Below are positions 1 through 10,500 of a stretch of 64,000 bases of DNA, one piece after another; position 1 is the stretch's first letter; every line of letters begins with the position of its first letter. This DNA comes from Jatrophihabitans sp. GAS493. Lineage in GTDB: Bacteria > Actinomycetota > Actinomycetes > Mycobacteriales > Jatrophihabitantaceae. The notes under the pieces are model-generated. The model was given only the letters and a program-made list of their open reading frames with translations. It did no database searches and was not told where the DNA came from. The position numbers and the translations under genes were made by a program. Location: positions 1-64,000 of the forward strand of contig NZ_LT907982.1 in assembly GCF_900230215.1 (NCBI RefSeq), in the 5' to 3' direction.

Positions 1-555
1 TCGGCCATCGTCACGCTCTTCGTCACCGGCTCCCAGGACGGGTCGCTCGAGTCGCGCGGCTACGGGCGCTTCTACGTCTACTACGCGGTCGGGGACCACA
101 TCTGGGTCGGCCAGGGGCTGGGCACCTACAACGTCCCCATCCAACCGGTGCTGGACAACCAATACCTCGACCAGTTGATGGAGACCGGCGTCATCGGCCT
201 CACCGCCTTCGCCGGGCTTCTGGTGACGGCGCTGCTGGTCGCGACGCGGGTGGCCAGCCAGATCGACCGGTGGCGGGTGCCGAACGTCGACCCGGTGCTG
301 GCCGAACTCGCCTCCGGCGTCGGCGGCGCGATGATGGTTGTAATCACGACCAATCTGGTGCTGGACACCTATGGATTCATTCAGATCTCGACGCTGATGT
401 GGATTCTCTTCGCGGTGGTCGCCGCGATGCGCAACGTCGCTGACATCCGGCCACCCTTCCCGGATCTGGAGCTGCTGACTACCGGCGGATCCAGCGCATC
501 TGGTCATCCAGCTTCTGATCGGACTGCAGCTTCGCCAGCCACGGCAAGCGCTTGA
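1..555 (+). CDS. O-antigen ligase/polymerase-like membrane protein (Wzy family), C-terminal part
   Basis: The reading frame is open from base 1, so only the last 184 residues are present. The visible part has an extracytoplasmic loop with the sequence [18 protein letters not shown] followed by LGTYN, typical of the Wzy_C/O-antigen ligase family just before its last membrane segments. Three hydrophobic helices follow (about residues 64-84, 103-122 and 126-147) and then a polar tail. The role would be polymerising or ligating lipid-linked glycan units at the outer face of the membrane. The stop lies 77 bases inside the convergent epimerase gene. This long overlap makes me suspect that the last ~25 residues are a frame extension caused by a small indel. 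Confidence 0.75.
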   Translation, partial: SAIVTLFVTGSQDGSLESRGYGRFYVYYAVGDHIWVGQGLGTYNVPIQPVLDNQYLDQLMETGVIGLTAFAGLLVTALLVATRVASQIDRWRVPNVDPVLAELASGVGGAMMVVITTNLVLDTYGFIQISTLMWILFAVVAAMRNVADIRPPFPDLELLTTGGSSASGHPASDRTAASPATASA

Positions 556-1507
556 AGCTCGCCCGGTACACCGCTTCGGTGAGCTGGTAGCGGGTGTACG
601 CGTCGTAGAGCTCCTGCGCTCCGGCCGCCACCGTCCACTGGGCCTCGAACTGCGGAACCAGCTTGTTTATCCGGGAGAAATCGACCCGATAGGAGCGCGG
701 GTCGTTACCGGCCTCGCCGGTGATACGGACCGAGGAGCCCGCCACGGTGGCGGCGACGATTTCGGCGATGTCGCTGACCCGAAGATTCGCCGCGTCGCTG
801 CCGACGTTGAAGGCGGTGTCGTGGACGGCCGCGCGGGGTGCGGTGAGACAGGCGAGGAAGGCCGAGGCGATATCGCGGGCGTGTACGAGCGGACGCCACG
901 GGGTGCCGTCGGAGAGCACCAGCACGGTGCCGGTCAGGTAGGCCGACGCGACCAGGTCGTTGAGCACGATGTCTCCGCGCAGCCGCGGCGAGAAGCCGAA
1001 GGCGGTCGCGTTGCGCAGGTAGACCGGTTCGAAGGAGTCATCGGCCAGCTCATGCAGATCGTCCTCGACGCGGACCTTGCTCACCGCGTAGGGGGTGACC
1101 GGCGACAACGGTGCCTCCTCGCCGACCAGCGCATCCCCACCGGAGGTTCCGTAGACGCTGCAGGTGGAGGCGTAGAGGAATCGGCGGACGCCGGCATCCC
1201 GGGCGGCCCGGGCCAGCCGCACGCTGGCGTGGTGGTTGATGTCGTAGGTGAGCTCGGGCGCCAGGTTGCCCAGCGGATCGTTGGAGAGTGCCCCCAGGTG
1301 CACCACCGCCTCGAAGTCCAGCAGCTGCTCACTCGTCACGTCTCGCAGGTCGCCGTGCAGCGTCGGCGGATCGGTCGGGTGCGGTCCCAGCACGCAGGGC
1401 TCGAAGAGGCCGCTGTCGAAGCCGACCACATCGTGACCGGCGCCCGTCAGCACCTGCGTCATGATGGTGCCGAGATACCCCTCGCTACCGGTGACCAGAA
1501 CCCGCAC
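479..1507 (-). CDS. NAD-dependent epimerase/dehydratase (extended SDR)
   Basis: A 342-residue extended short-chain dehydrogenase. The N-terminal Rossmann dinucleotide motif GSEGYLG is at residues 7-13. The active-site serine region is STCSVYG (114-120), and the catalytic pair is Tyr140 and Lys144 in YAVSK. The family epimerises, dehydrates or reduces nucleotide-activated sugars in the cytoplasm. The exact sugar cannot be read from the sequence. It is the last gene of a minus-strand run with a PIG-L deacetylase, an RfbF-like cytidylyltransferase and a C-methyltransferase. The context therefore favours a step in making a branched or methylated NDP-sugar. Confidence 0.85.
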   Translation of the reverse strand: MRVLVTGSEGYLGTIMTQVLTGAGHDVVGFDSGLFEPCVLGPHPTDPPTLHGDLRDVTSEQLLDFEAVVHLGALSNDPLGNLAPELTYDINHHASVRLARAARDAGVRRFLYASTCSVYGTSGGDALVGEEAPLSPVTPYAVSKVRVEDDLHELADDSFEPVYLRNATAFGFSPRLRGDIVLNDLVASAYLTGTVLVLSDGTPWRPLVHARDIASAFLACLTAPRAAVHDTAFNVGSDAANLRVSDIAEIVAATVAGSSVRITGEAGNDPRSYRVDFSRINKLVPQFEAQWTVAAGAQELYDAYTRYQLTEAVYRASFKRLPWLAKLQSDQKLDDQMRWIRR

Positions 1508-1555
1508 GTCTCATCCTCTCAGCTGCTCGTCACAGCCTGTAGTTACCGCCTGTGG

Positions 1556-2230
1556 TTACAGCAGAATCTTGCCGGCCGTGAAGGCCTCGGCGTAGCGCTG
1601 GTTGCACTCCACCCGCGGATGCGCATCAGGGCCAGGAACGTCTCGTCGTCGAACCAGGTGTGACCCCCGCTGCGAGCCGAAATGCTCATGCAGCAGCTGC
1701 GACTTCCGCCGGGCCGCCTCCTCGCTCACTGCCACGTAGACGTTCGGCCGGCCGAGATCGCCGTCATACTTCAGGATCTCGTAGCTGAGTATCAGCTGAT
1801 CGCGGAAGACGGTCGGGGCGATCTCGCCGAGCAACCGATGGTCCTGATGCGCGTCCTGCGCCGACGGGGCCAGCACCACGGCGGCCGATCCGGGCGAGCC
1901 ACCGGCGGCGTCGGCCCGGTCCCGGGTTGCGTGCACCGCCTCTTTGACGGCCAGCCAGTGCTCGGGCAGGCGGCCGTCGGGGAGTTCGAGGACCTGCAGG
2001 TCAACGGCGGCGCCGGCGGCGAAGGCCGGCAGCGCCGTGAAGGCCTCAGCCGCCCGGGGCGGGGTCGAGGCGAGCACGGTGGCGACCACGGTGAGACCGG
2101 GAACCTGCTGGGAAAGCTTTGCGATCGTCGCCCCGGCCCCGATCTCGACGTCGTCGCAGTGCGCCCCCAGCGCGACCAGCACCGGGCGTGGTTGAGCCCG
2201 CAGCGCAGCCACGAGCGAAAGTTCCAGCAT
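1556..2230 (-). CDS. PIG-L family deacetylase with internal compensated frameshift
   Basis: The first ~188 residues are a clear PIG-L/LmbE zinc-dependent N-deacetylase: GAHCDDVEIG at residues 22-31 (the AHxDDxxxG metal motif) and HQDHR at 128-132 (second metal motif). Between about residues 189 and 206 (bases roughly 1612-1665) the translation turns unlike the family. The neighbouring frame there reads TWFDDETFLALMRIRG, as expected. The original frame then resumes with VECNQRYAEAFTAGKILL, a normal C-terminus. One extra G in a G run and one missing G further on explain this. Function would be deacetylation of a GlcNAc-type glycan precursor. It starts 12 bases after the stop inferred for the cytidylyltransferase, so they share a transcript. 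Confidence 0.75.
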   Translation of the reverse strand: MLELSLVAALRAQPRPVLVALGAHCDDVEIGAGATIAKLSQQVPGLTVVATVLASTPPRAAEAFTALPAFAAGAAVDLQVLELPDGRLPEHWLAVKEAVHATRDRADAAGGSPGSAAVVLAPSAQDAHQDHRLLGEIAPTVFRDQLILSYEILKYDGDLGRPNVYVAVSEEAARRKSQLLHEHFGSQRGSHLVRRRDVPGPDAHPRVECNQRYAEAFTAGKILL

Positions 2231-2242
2231 GAACCGGTCGAC

Positions 2243-3073
2243 CTAGCGGGCGTCGAGATCGTGGGAGGCGCGGGCCAGGATGTCGGAGGAGGCTTCGTCG
2301 TCGAGCCAGACCATCCAGGGCCGGTACCCGTTCTCATACGCCTCCTCCAGGCGGCGCGCTCCTTCACGGTGTCGGCCGGGTGCCAGAATCCGCGGTAGGG
2401 GTAGGCGAGCAATCGCCCGTCTTTTGCCGCTGATCCGCAGCCGTCCTGTACCAGGTCCGCCCCCTCGAAGAGGTAGTCGAAGATGCCGGTGCGCAGCACG
2501 AAGTAGCCGCCGTTCTCCCAGAGGTCGAGAGTGGAGACCGAACGGACATCGGTGACGTGCGAGCTCTCATCGATCTGCAGGCAGTGGAAGGCCGACTGCG
2601 GCGGGACGGCGATCATGCTCGCCACCGCGTCACTGCGCTCCAGGTTGGCCCACCATCTCATTCAGCGGGGCATCGGTGAGGACGTCGGCGTAGTTGGCCA
2701 TGAAGACCTCGTCGTCGCCGAGCAGGTGACGCACGCGGCGCAGCCGCTCGCCGATCGGGGACTTCAGTCCGGTGTCGACGAAGCTGATCGTCCAGTCGCT
2801 GATGTCGGTGGAGAGTAGCTCGACGCTTCGTCCCCCGTCGGTCATCACGAAGTCGTTGGAGTAAGTCTCCTGATAATTGAGGAAGTACTCCTTGATGTGG
2901 TGCGCGCCGTAACCGAGGCAGAGGATGAACTCGGTGTGCCCGAAGTGGGCGTAGTAGCGCATCACATGCCAGATCAGGGGGCGCGATCCGACCATCACCA
3001 TCGGCTTGGGGGCACTGCTGGTGCCGTCGCGCATGCGCATGCCATAGCCACCGCAGAAAAGCACAACCTTCAT
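2243..3073 (-). pseudogene. RfbF-like glucose-1-phosphate cytidylyltransferase, frameshifted
   Basis: Residues 1-140 from the ATG at 3073 are a nucleotidyltransferase: MKVVLFCGGYGMRMR, then APKPMVMVGSRPLIWHVMRYY and YADVLTD, the pattern of glucose-1-phosphate cytidylyltransferases. That frame stops at 2630. The homologous sequence continues one base out of frame from about 2650 (ANLERSDAVASMIAVPP) to about 2355, then returns to the first frame as LEEAYENGYRPWMVWLDD and ends at a TAG at 2243-2245. One extra G near 2650 (GGG for GG) and one missing C near 2355 restore the gene. The enzyme would make a CDP-sugar from a sugar-1-phosphate. Either the gene is broken or this stretch has base-calling errors. 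Codon content between the indels is intact, with no other stop. Confidence 0.75.
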
Positions 3074-3088
3074 TGCTTGAGGTCCCCT

Positions 3089-4347
3089 CTACACGATCTC
3101 AAGTTGCGGTATGGGAGCACCAATCGGGCGCCCCACTCCTTGACGTAGTCCAGCTGCTCAACCAGCTCAGTACGCAGATTCCACGGAAGGATAAGGACAT
3201 AATCCGGCTTCGTGATCGCCAGCTGCTCCGGGGCGTGCACCGGAATGTGCGTCCCCGGCAGGAAGCGCCCGTGTTTGTAAGGGTTTCGGTCCACCGTGTA
3301 CTGCAGCAGATCGCCCCGGATGCCGCAGTGATTCAGCAGCGTGTTGCCCTTACCCGGAGCTCCGTAGCCGGCGACGTCTTCCCTCGCGCGAGGCTTCGAT
3401 CAGGAATCCCAGCAGATCACGCTTGATCTGCAGCACCGCGTGGGCGAACCCGGCGTGCCCGGCGACCGTGTCCAGGCCGGCCGCCCGCTCCTCGGCGAGC
3501 ACGCGCCGCACCGCCTCCGACGCCGGCCCGGCCACCTCGACCGGTCGGGCGAAGGCCCGATGGAGCCACCGTGGGTGGCGAGTTTCCTCGACGTCGACCA
3601 CCTCCAGACCACCGGATCGCAGCGCCCGGATGAGGGTCAGCAGCGTGTAGTACTGGAAGTGCTCGTGGTAGATGGTGTCGTACTGGCGCCGCTCGATGAG
3701 CCGGAGCAGGTGCTGCACCTCGATGGTGACCCAGCCGTCGTCGGCGACCAGGGCCGCAGGCCCTTGGTGAATCCGATCAGGTCCGGAATGTGGGCGTAGA
3801 CGTTGTTGGCCGCCACCAGGTTCGCCCGGCCGAACTCCTCAGCCGCCTCGAAGCCGGTCTTCTCACCGAGGAAGCAACCTGGGTGCGGATCCCTTCTCGA
3901 CGGCGACCTCGGCGATGTTGGCCGCCGGCTCGATGCCGAGCACCGGGATGTCACGGGCCACGAAGTGCTGCAGCAGGTAGCCGTCGTTACTGGCGACCTC
4001 GACGACGAGGCTGTCGCGGCCAAGCCCCAGGCGTTCGATCATCGCGTCGGCGTAGCGCTTGGCGTGGGCGACCCAGCTGTCGAGAAGGAGGAGAAGTACG
4101 CGTACTCGGAGAAGATCTCGTCCGGGTCGATGTAGTCGGGCAGCTGAACCAGCAGGCAGGAGGGGCAGAGTCGCACATGCAGCGGATAGGTGCGCTCCAT
4201 CGCGTCGAGCTCGTCGGCGACCAGGAAATTCTCACACGGCGGGGACATTCCGAGGTCGACAAAGGTCTCGCTCAACGGGGTCTGACAGAGCCGGCACAGC
4301 GGGAGATTCTCCACGGTCACGCGCTCGCTGCCCTCTCTGTCGTCCAT
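3089..4347 (-). pseudogene. NDP-sugar C-methyltransferase (class I SAM), multiply frameshifted
   Basis: Pieces in all three frames align end to end into one ~420-residue sugar C-methyltransferase. The N-terminal zinc-binding segment has CRLCQTPL and a distal CPSC (methyltransferase type 13). Next comes the SAM domain, VVEVASNDGYLLQHF, then YDTIYHEHFQYYTLL, and the C-terminal domain with GYGAPGKGNTLLNHCG and DRNPYKHGRFLPGTHIPV. I count about eight single-base indels, nearly all missing G or C in short runs (near 4095, 3900, 3890, 3760, 3590, 3560, 3385 and 3110). The corrected stop is TAG at 3089-3091, which leaves a short gap with AGGGGA before the cytidylyltransferase ATG. This supports the reconstruction. 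The role would be 3-C-methylation of a keto-deoxysugar nucleotide. Confidence 0.7.
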
Positions 4348-4448
4348 CTCAATCGCCGTTGAGGCAATTGCTACTCACCAGTATGAGCGGAATCCTACGT
4401 GGATCCGGACAAAGCGTCCTGTTGACCGGGGTGCGCTAACTTCGACCC

Positions 4449-5616
4449 GTGAGCAACCCGCACTCCGCCTCGGCCCGAGTGGTCAACTTCGTGATGATGA
4501 ACCCCAACAAGCGCGGCCCGGTCGAGCTGCAGCTGGCCGAGATGGCCCGGCTCTGGAGCGCGGGCGGCGGGGAGTTCGTCTGCTACTTCATCGCCGCCCC
4601 GCCGCCCTGGTACGCAGCCCTGCTCGCCGAGGCCGGGGCCGAGGTCGGCGTCCTGGAGGGGGTCGTGGACCAGGGCAGCTGGAACCGCGCGGTGGCCGCC
4701 GCGGCCGCGGTCGAGAAGCCCGCATTGGCCCACTTCCACTTCGGCCGGCATGACACTGCCGCGCAGTTGGTGCAGTCAGGGGCGGTGGTGATCCGCACCG
4801 AACACTCGGAGCGCAAGCGCGAGCGGGGCGAACCCCTGCGCCGGCTGGCGCGCCACCGTCGCCAGCGCCACCTGCACTCCTTCATTGCCGTCTCCGACTA
4901 CCTGGCCGCCCAGACCCGCCGCGACTATCTGGTCTCGGCCGCACGGGTCAAGCGCATCCACAACGGAGCCGACCTGGAGCACTTCAGGCCCCGCCCGGAG
5001 GCCGAGCGGCGTGAGCTGCGGCAGCGACTGCTGGGCATCAGCGACGACCGGGTGGTAATCACCCAGGCCGCCTTCCTCGACGCGCGCAAGCGCCAGGACC
5101 TGCTCATTCGAGCCATGCCGGAACTGCTGGCGACGGGCCGACCGGCCCACCTGGTACTGGCCGGCGGCGGAACTCAGGAGGCGGCGCTGCGCAGCCTGAT
5201 CAGCGAGCTCGGGGTGCAGGATCGGGTGAGCCTGCTCAGCGGCGACAACGACATCGCTGCACTCTATGCCGCCTCCGACGTCGGGGCGCTGCTCACCGAT
5301 CGGGAGGGGCTGGGGGGCAGCGCCATCGAGGCGATGGCCTGCGGGCTGCCGCTGGTCGCCTCCGATCGGGGTGGGTTGCGCGAGGTGCCCGAGGTCGGGG
5401 TGAGCGGAGTGCTGGTGGATCACGACGTACCGGCGCAGACCATCGGCGCGCTGGGCTGGTTGATCGACGATGCCGAGCTACGGCACCGGATGGGGTCCGG
5501 CCGCGCTGATCCGGGCCCGAGCCCATTTCGACCAGCGACGGGCCGCCGCGCAGACCGTGCAGCGCTATCACGAGGTTCTCACCGACGGCCACTCGCACAG
5601 CGTCCACCGCGACTAG
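4449..5616 (+). pseudogene. Glycosyltransferase family 4, frameshifted near its 3' end
   Basis: It starts at a GTG at 4449. About 350 residues are a GT4 (GT-B fold) enzyme: an N-terminal half with FVMMNPNKRGPVELQL, then a donor-binding half with FLDARKRQDLLIRAMPEL, HLVLAGGGTQEAALRSLI and the retaining-GT motif EGLGGSAIEAMACGLPLVAS. Near 5495 one extra G (GGCC for GCC) throws the frame. The shifted frame reads ALIRARAHFDQRRAAAQTVQ and ends at TAG 5614-5616. That stop interlocks with the stop of the convergent galE (5613-5615), which argues that it is the true end. Uncorrected, the frame would run ~300 codons antisense through galE, which is an artefact. It is transcribed divergently from the C-methyltransferase operon. 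Confidence 0.75.
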
Positions 5617-6614
5617 CCGGCTTCGGCTTCGGCTTCGGCTTCGGCTTCGGCAAGGTAGTGCTGCCAGGCGGCCCAGGCGCTGGAGACCATGTCGTCCAGG
5701 TCGTGACTGGCCTGCCAGTCGAGGTCACGCCTGATGGCGGCCACCGAGCCGACGATGCGGGCCGGATCGCCGGGTCGGCGCGGCTGCACGGTCGGGGTGA
5801 AGTCGATGCCGGTGACCCGGGCGATGGTGTCCATCACCTCGCGCACCGAGGAGCCCTCCCCCCGTCCCACGTTATAGGCCGGGGCACAGACGCCCCCGCT
5901 CTCGAGATTGCGGGCCGCGGTGACGTGCGCCTGGGCCAGGTCGACCACGTGGATGTAGTCCCGCACGCAGGTGCCGTCCGGGGTGGCGTAGTCGCCGCCG
6001 TTGATCCGTGGGGTTTCGCCGGCGGCCAGGGCCCGGAAGACCATCGGAAAGAGGTTGTACGGGCTGTGGTCGGCCCGGAACTCCGGCCCCGAACCGACGA
6101 CGTTGAAGTAGCGCAGCGAGGTGTGGCGCAGTTGCGGGTCGACGACGGCGCAGTCGCGCAGCAGCCACTCGCTGATCACCTTCGACTCACCGTAGGGACT
6201 CTGCGGCCGCGGCGGCTCCTGCTCGTCGACGATCTCCAGATCCGGCGTGCCGTAATAGGAGGCGCTGGAGGAGAGGACGAAGCTGCGGATCTGCCGGGCC
6301 AGCACCGCCTCCAGCAGCACCTGCATGCCGGTGACGTTCTGCCGGTAGAAGTGCAGCGGCTGCCCCACGGACTGGCCGGCGTACTTGACCCCGGCCAGGT
6401 GCACGACACCGGTGACGCCGTACTCGTCGAGCACGTGGGCCACCGCGTCGGCGTCGGTGATCGACCCTTCGACGAAGGGGACGTCGTCGGGGACGTAGTG
6501 GCGAAAACCTGAGGAGAGGTCGTCGAGCACGACCGTCGGGGTATCGGCCTGGGCGAAGGCGATGAGCACGTGCGATCCGATGTAGCCGGCGCCGCCGGTC
6601 ACGAGCCAAGTCAT
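5613..6614 (-). CDS. galE: UDP-glucose 4-epimerase
   Basis: A 333-residue extended SDR very close to GalE: NAD-binding GGAGYIGSH at residues 7-15, substrate signature VKYAGQSVGQPLHFYRQNV, SSSASYYG, catalytic YGESK, then RYFNVVG and RDYIHVVDLAQAH. It interconverts UDP-glucose and UDP-galactose for glycan synthesis. The last 11 residues alternate Ala and Glu and come from a perfect GGCTTC hexanucleotide array on the plus strand (5619-5650). This acidic tail is not part of the fold. The stop codon overlaps the inferred stop of the convergent glycosyltransferase. Confidence 0.93.
   Translation of the reverse strand: MTWLVTGGAGYIGSHVLIAFAQADTPTVVLDDLSSGFRHYVPDDVPFVEGSITDADAVAHVLDEYGVTGVVHLAGVKYAGQSVGQPLHFYRQNVTGMQVLLEAVLARQIRSFVLSSSASYYGTPDLEIVDEQEPPRPQSPYGESKVISEWLLRDCAVVDPQLRHTSLRYFNVVGSGPEFRADHSPYNLFPMVFRALAAGETPRINGGDYATPDGTCVRDYIHVVDLAQAHVTAARNLESGGVCAPAYNVGRGEGSSVREVMDTIARVTGIDFTPTVQPRRPGDPARIVGSVAAIRRDLDWQASHDLDDMVSSAWAAWQHYLAEAEAEAEAEAG
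5619..5650. repeat. Hexanucleotide microsatellite (GGCTTC)5 in the galE 3' end
   Basis: Five perfect copies of GGCTTC plus a trailing GG. On the galE strand the repeat encodes alternating Ala-Glu residues at the extreme C-terminus. Gain or loss of units would keep the frame and only change tail length. Confidence 0.9.
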
Positions 6615-6722
6615 GCAGGTAGGTTAGCGGCCCATTCCTGAGGTTTCCTGATCCACACCCCGCATCGCGTCACCCCGGCGTGGATGCGTTGTCGAACGCA
6701 GCGGATGGTGCACGCTCGACCC

Positions 6723-7475
6723 ATGCCGTCTCCCAACTCTCAGGCCTCGACCGATCCCCCGAAGAAGCCCGATCTGCCGGCCCATCGTGGCCACGGGCAC
6801 CGGCAGCAGGGTCGCGGGGAGAACCGCCTGCCCCCGGCCCTGGCCGTCGTGGTGGCGATCGGCCTCTACGCGCTCTTGCCGCAGTCGCTGCTGCTCGGCC
6901 CGCGGCTGCTGCTTCCGGCCCTGGAGGTAGTGCTGCTGCTGGCCCTGGTGATCACGCACCCGCACCGCCTGGACGAGGAGTCCCGCCTCTCCCGCATCAT
7001 CTCGCTGGCGCTCACGGCGATCATCATCCTCACCAACCTCACCGCGCTCGGGCTGCTGGTCGATCACCTCACCCAACACAATGCGAAGGGTGGGTCACTT
7101 CTGGTGGCCGGCCTGCAGGTCTGGGCGACGAACGTGATCGCCTTCGGCCTCCTCTTCTGGAACATCGACCGGGGCGGCCCGGTGGCGCGCAGCAAGCTAC
7201 CCCGCGACAAGCTGCCGCTGGCCGATTTCCGGTTCAGCCACGACGAGGACCATGACGCGGTCGTCGAGGTGGCGGCCGGCTCCAGTCGCTCCGCCGACTG
7301 GGCCCCCACCTTCGTGGACTACCTCTACGTGTCGACCACGAACTCCAGCGCGTTCAGCCCGACCGACACGATGCCACTCTCCAGTCGGGCCAAGATGCTG
7401 ATGGCGCTGGAGGCCACGTCGGCACTACTCGTATCACTGCTCGTCATCGCACGGGCCGTGGGTTCGTTCACCTGA
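6723..7475 (+). CDS. Integral membrane protein, five predicted TM helices, function unknown
   Basis: A 250-residue protein when started at the ATG at 6723. The N-terminus (residues 1-37) is polar and Pro/His/Gly-rich and probably cytoplasmic. Hydrophobic segments fall at about 38-54, 61-78, 92-114, 127-146 and 228-247. Before the last helix is a re-entrant-looking stretch (SSAFSPTDTMPLSSRAK, about 208-224). It resembles the pore-side segment of conserved actinobacterial membrane proteins of the DUF1345 or ion-channel-like type, but I cannot assign a substrate. It is a single gene, divergent from galE and convergent with mfd. The start is uncertain because no clear Shine-Dalgarno sequence is visible. 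Confidence 0.65.
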   Translation: MPSPNSQASTDPPKKPDLPAHRGHGHRQQGRGENRLPPALAVVVAIGLYALLPQSLLLGPRLLLPALEVVLLLALVITHPHRLDEESRLSRIISLALTAIIILTNLTALGLLVDHLTQHNAKGGSLLVAGLQVWATNVIAFGLLFWNIDRGGPVARSKLPRDKLPLADFRFSHDEDHDAVVEVAAGSSRSADWAPTFVDYLYVSTTNSSAFSPTDTMPLSSRAKMLMALEATSALLVSLLVIARAVGSFT

Positions 7476-7500
7476 CGAGCGAGACGGTCCAGACGATCTG

Positions 7501-7569
7501 CTACTCACGACCGACTACGTCGGCTACTCACGACCGACTACGTCGGCTACTCACGACCGACTACGTCGG
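7501..7569. repeat. Three perfect tandem 23-bp repeats at the mfd 3' end
   Basis: Copies lie at 7501-7523, 7524-7546 and 7547-7569 and are identical. The third copy is exactly the last seven codons plus stop of mfd, and the other two lie directly after the stop. Each copy contains CCGAC-GTA-GTCGG, a 5-bp inverted repeat, so the mfd transcript would end in three small hairpins in a row. Confidence 0.9.
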
Positions 7570-10500
7570 CTAAGACCTTCGCGCACCAGGTCAGCAGCGG
7601 CACATCGCGCAGCGGCTCGCCACCGAACTTCGCTTCGGTGAACTTGCCGTCCTTCCCGACTATCCCCTTCGGCCGCGGCACGCTGACCGTGGCCACCGCC
7701 TGCTTGTAGAGCGACTTGTCGAAGAGGCGCTTGAGCCGGATCTGGGCCGACTCGGCCAGTTCGAGCGGGCCGAAGCGAATCGTGTTCCCCTGCATCGAGA
7801 CCTCGGTGAGGCCATAGCTGCGAGCCAGCACCTTGAAGCGGGCCACCGCCAGCAGGTTGGAGACCGGTTCCGGGATCGGCCCGAAGCGGTCGATGAGTTC
7901 CAGCCGGACGGCCTCCACCGCCTCGTCGGATGAGGCCGAGGCCAGCGCCCGGTAGGCCTCCAGCCGTAGCCGCTCGCCGGGCAGGTAGTCGTAGGGCAGG
8001 TTGGCGTCCACCGGCAGATCCACCTTGACGTCGACGAACTCCTGCTCGGTCTCGCCGCGGAACTCGGCCACCGCCTCGCCGACCAGGCGAACGTAGAGGT
8101 CGAAGCCCACTCCGGCGATGTGCCCGGACTGCTCACCGCCGAGCAGGTTTCCGGCGCCCCGGATCTCCAGATCCTTCATAGCCACGGCCATGCCGGCCCC
8201 GAGCTCGGTGTGCTGGGCAATCGTGGCCAGGCGATCGAGTGCCAGCTCGGTGAGCGGCTTCTCCGGCGGGTAGAGGAAGTAGGCGTAGCCACGTTCCCGG
8301 GAACGCCCGACCCGGCCGCGCAGCTGGTGCAGTTGCGAGAGGCCGAACATGTCGGCCCGTTCCACGATCAGCGTGTTCGCGTTGGGGATGTCCAGCCCCG
8401 ACTCGACGATGGTGGTGGAGACGAGAACGTCGAAGCGATTCTCCCAGAAACCCAGCATGATCTGCTCGAGCGCGTCCTCCCCCATCTGCCCGTGAGCCAC
8501 CGCGATCCGCGCCTCGGGCACCAGCTCGGCCAGCTTCGCCGCCGCCCGGTTGATCGACTCCACCCGGTTGTGGATGTAGAAGACCTGCCCGTCGCGGAGC
8601 AGCTCGCGGCGCACCGCGGCCGCGATCTGCCGGCTGTCATGCGCCCCGACGAAGGTGAGGATCGGGTGCCGCTCCTCCGGCGGGGTGAGGATCGTCGTCA
8701 TCTCCCGGATTCCGGTGAGCGACATCTCCAGGGTGCGCGGGATCGGAGTGGCCGACATCGTCAGCACATCCACCGAGGTCCGCAGCGACGTCAGGTACTC
8801 CTTGTGCTCGACGCCGAAGCGCTGCTCCTCATCGACGATGACCAGACCGAGGTCCTTGAAGCGGACGGTCTGCTGCAGGATGCGGTGCGTACCGATGACG
8901 ATGTCGACGCTGCCGTCGTGCAATCCGGCCAGCACCTTGTCGGCATCCGACGACGCCGTGAAGCGGGACAACTCCCGCAGCTGCACCGGAAACTGCGACA
9001 TCCGCTCGGAGAACGTGGTGTGGTGCTGGTGGGCCAGCAGCGTGGTCGGCACCAGCACCGCCACCTGCTTGCCGTCCTGGACCGCCTTGAAGGCGGCCCG
9101 TACGGCGACCTCCGTCTTGCCGTAGCCGACGTCGCCACAGATCACCCGATCCATCGGCAGCGACTTCTGCATGTCGGCCTTAACCTCGTCGATGGCGGCC
9201 AGCTGATCGGGGGTCTCGACGTAGGCGAAGGCATCCTCGAGCTCTCGCTGCCACGGGGTATCCGGGCCGAAGGCATAACCCTTCGTTGCCATTCGAGCGG
9301 AGTAGAGCCGGATCAACTCGGCCGCGATCTCCTTGACCGCCTTGCGAGCCCGGCCCTTCGTCTTGGCCCAGTCCGCTCCACCGAGGCGGTTCACCGACGG
9401 GGCCTCGCCACCGACGTACTTGGTGACCTGATCGAGGGAGTCGGTCGGGACGAAGAGCCGGTCGGCCGGCTGCCCCTTCTTCGAAGCCGCGTACTCGATG
9501 ATCAGGTACTCACGCTCGCCACCGTTGATGGTGCGCCGCACCATCTCCACGTACCGCCCGACACCGTGCTGCTCGTGCACCACGAAATCACCGGCGGCCA
9601 GGTGGATCGGGTCGATCGCGTTGCGCCGCCGGGTCGGCATCCGGCTGGAGTCCTTGGTCAGCGAACCACGCTGGCCGGTGAGGTCGGTCTCGGTGAGGAC
9701 CACGATCTTCATCGACGGCGAGTAGAGACCGCCGAGCAGCGAACCCGTGGTCACCAGCGCCATCCCGGCCTCGGGCACCGGCACCGCCTCCAGACGGGCC
9801 GGCACCTCGGCGTCGCTGAGCCGTTCGACGGTCCGCTTCGCGGTGCCGTGGCCGTCGAGCACGAGCGCCACCTGCCAGCCGTCGCGGGTCCAGTTGCGCA
9901 GGTCGACGACCGCCGCCTCCAGATCGCCCCGGTAGGTCGGAGCCGGCTCGAAGGTCGAGGTGATCGTCTGGGCCGAGTCGCTGCCGAAGGGGGTGATCCC
10001 CCACCACGGCAGCCCCATCCCGATCGCCTCGTCACGCACCTCGTCGAAGGAGCGCAGCGAGGCCGCCCCCAGATCCACCGGCGCTCTGCCACCACCGGCC
10101 GCGGCGGCCCAGGAGGCGGCCAGGAACTCCTGGGAGGTGCTCACCAGGTCGGCCGAGCGGGACCGCACGCGCTCCGGGTCACAGACGATGACGTGCGTTC
10201 CGACCGGCAGCTCGTGCAGCACCAGGGTGAGTTCATCGACCAGCGCCGGCGCGAGTGCCTCCATCCCCTCCACCGCAGTGCCCAGGCTGATCGGCTCGAG
10301 CAGTTCGCCTAGCTCGGGGTGCTCGGCCAGCAGCGCCGCGGCCCGTTCCCGCACCGAGTCGGTGAGCAGCATCTCCCGACACGGCGGAGCCCAGACGCCG
10401 TGCTCGGCGATCTCCAGCGACCGCTGGTCGGCCACCTTGAAGTAGCGCACCTCCTCGATGTCGTCGCCCCAGAACTCGACCCGCAGCGGGTGCTGCTCGG

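Noticed and set aside
5617-6512. Apparent 300-codon C-terminal extension of the GT4 at 4449 running through galE
   Set aside because: It results from an extra base near 5495. The corrected frame ends at 5616, interlocked with the galE stop.
7501-7569. CRISPR array
   Set aside because: The repeats are directly adjacent with no spacers and include the mfd stop codon. There are no cas genes.
8120-10312. A 730-codon open frame antisense to mfd on the plus strand
   Set aside because: It is the mirror of a highly conserved gene in GC-rich DNA. The protein has no recognisable domain, and its composition (Arg/Gly/His/Val) is typical of shadow frames.
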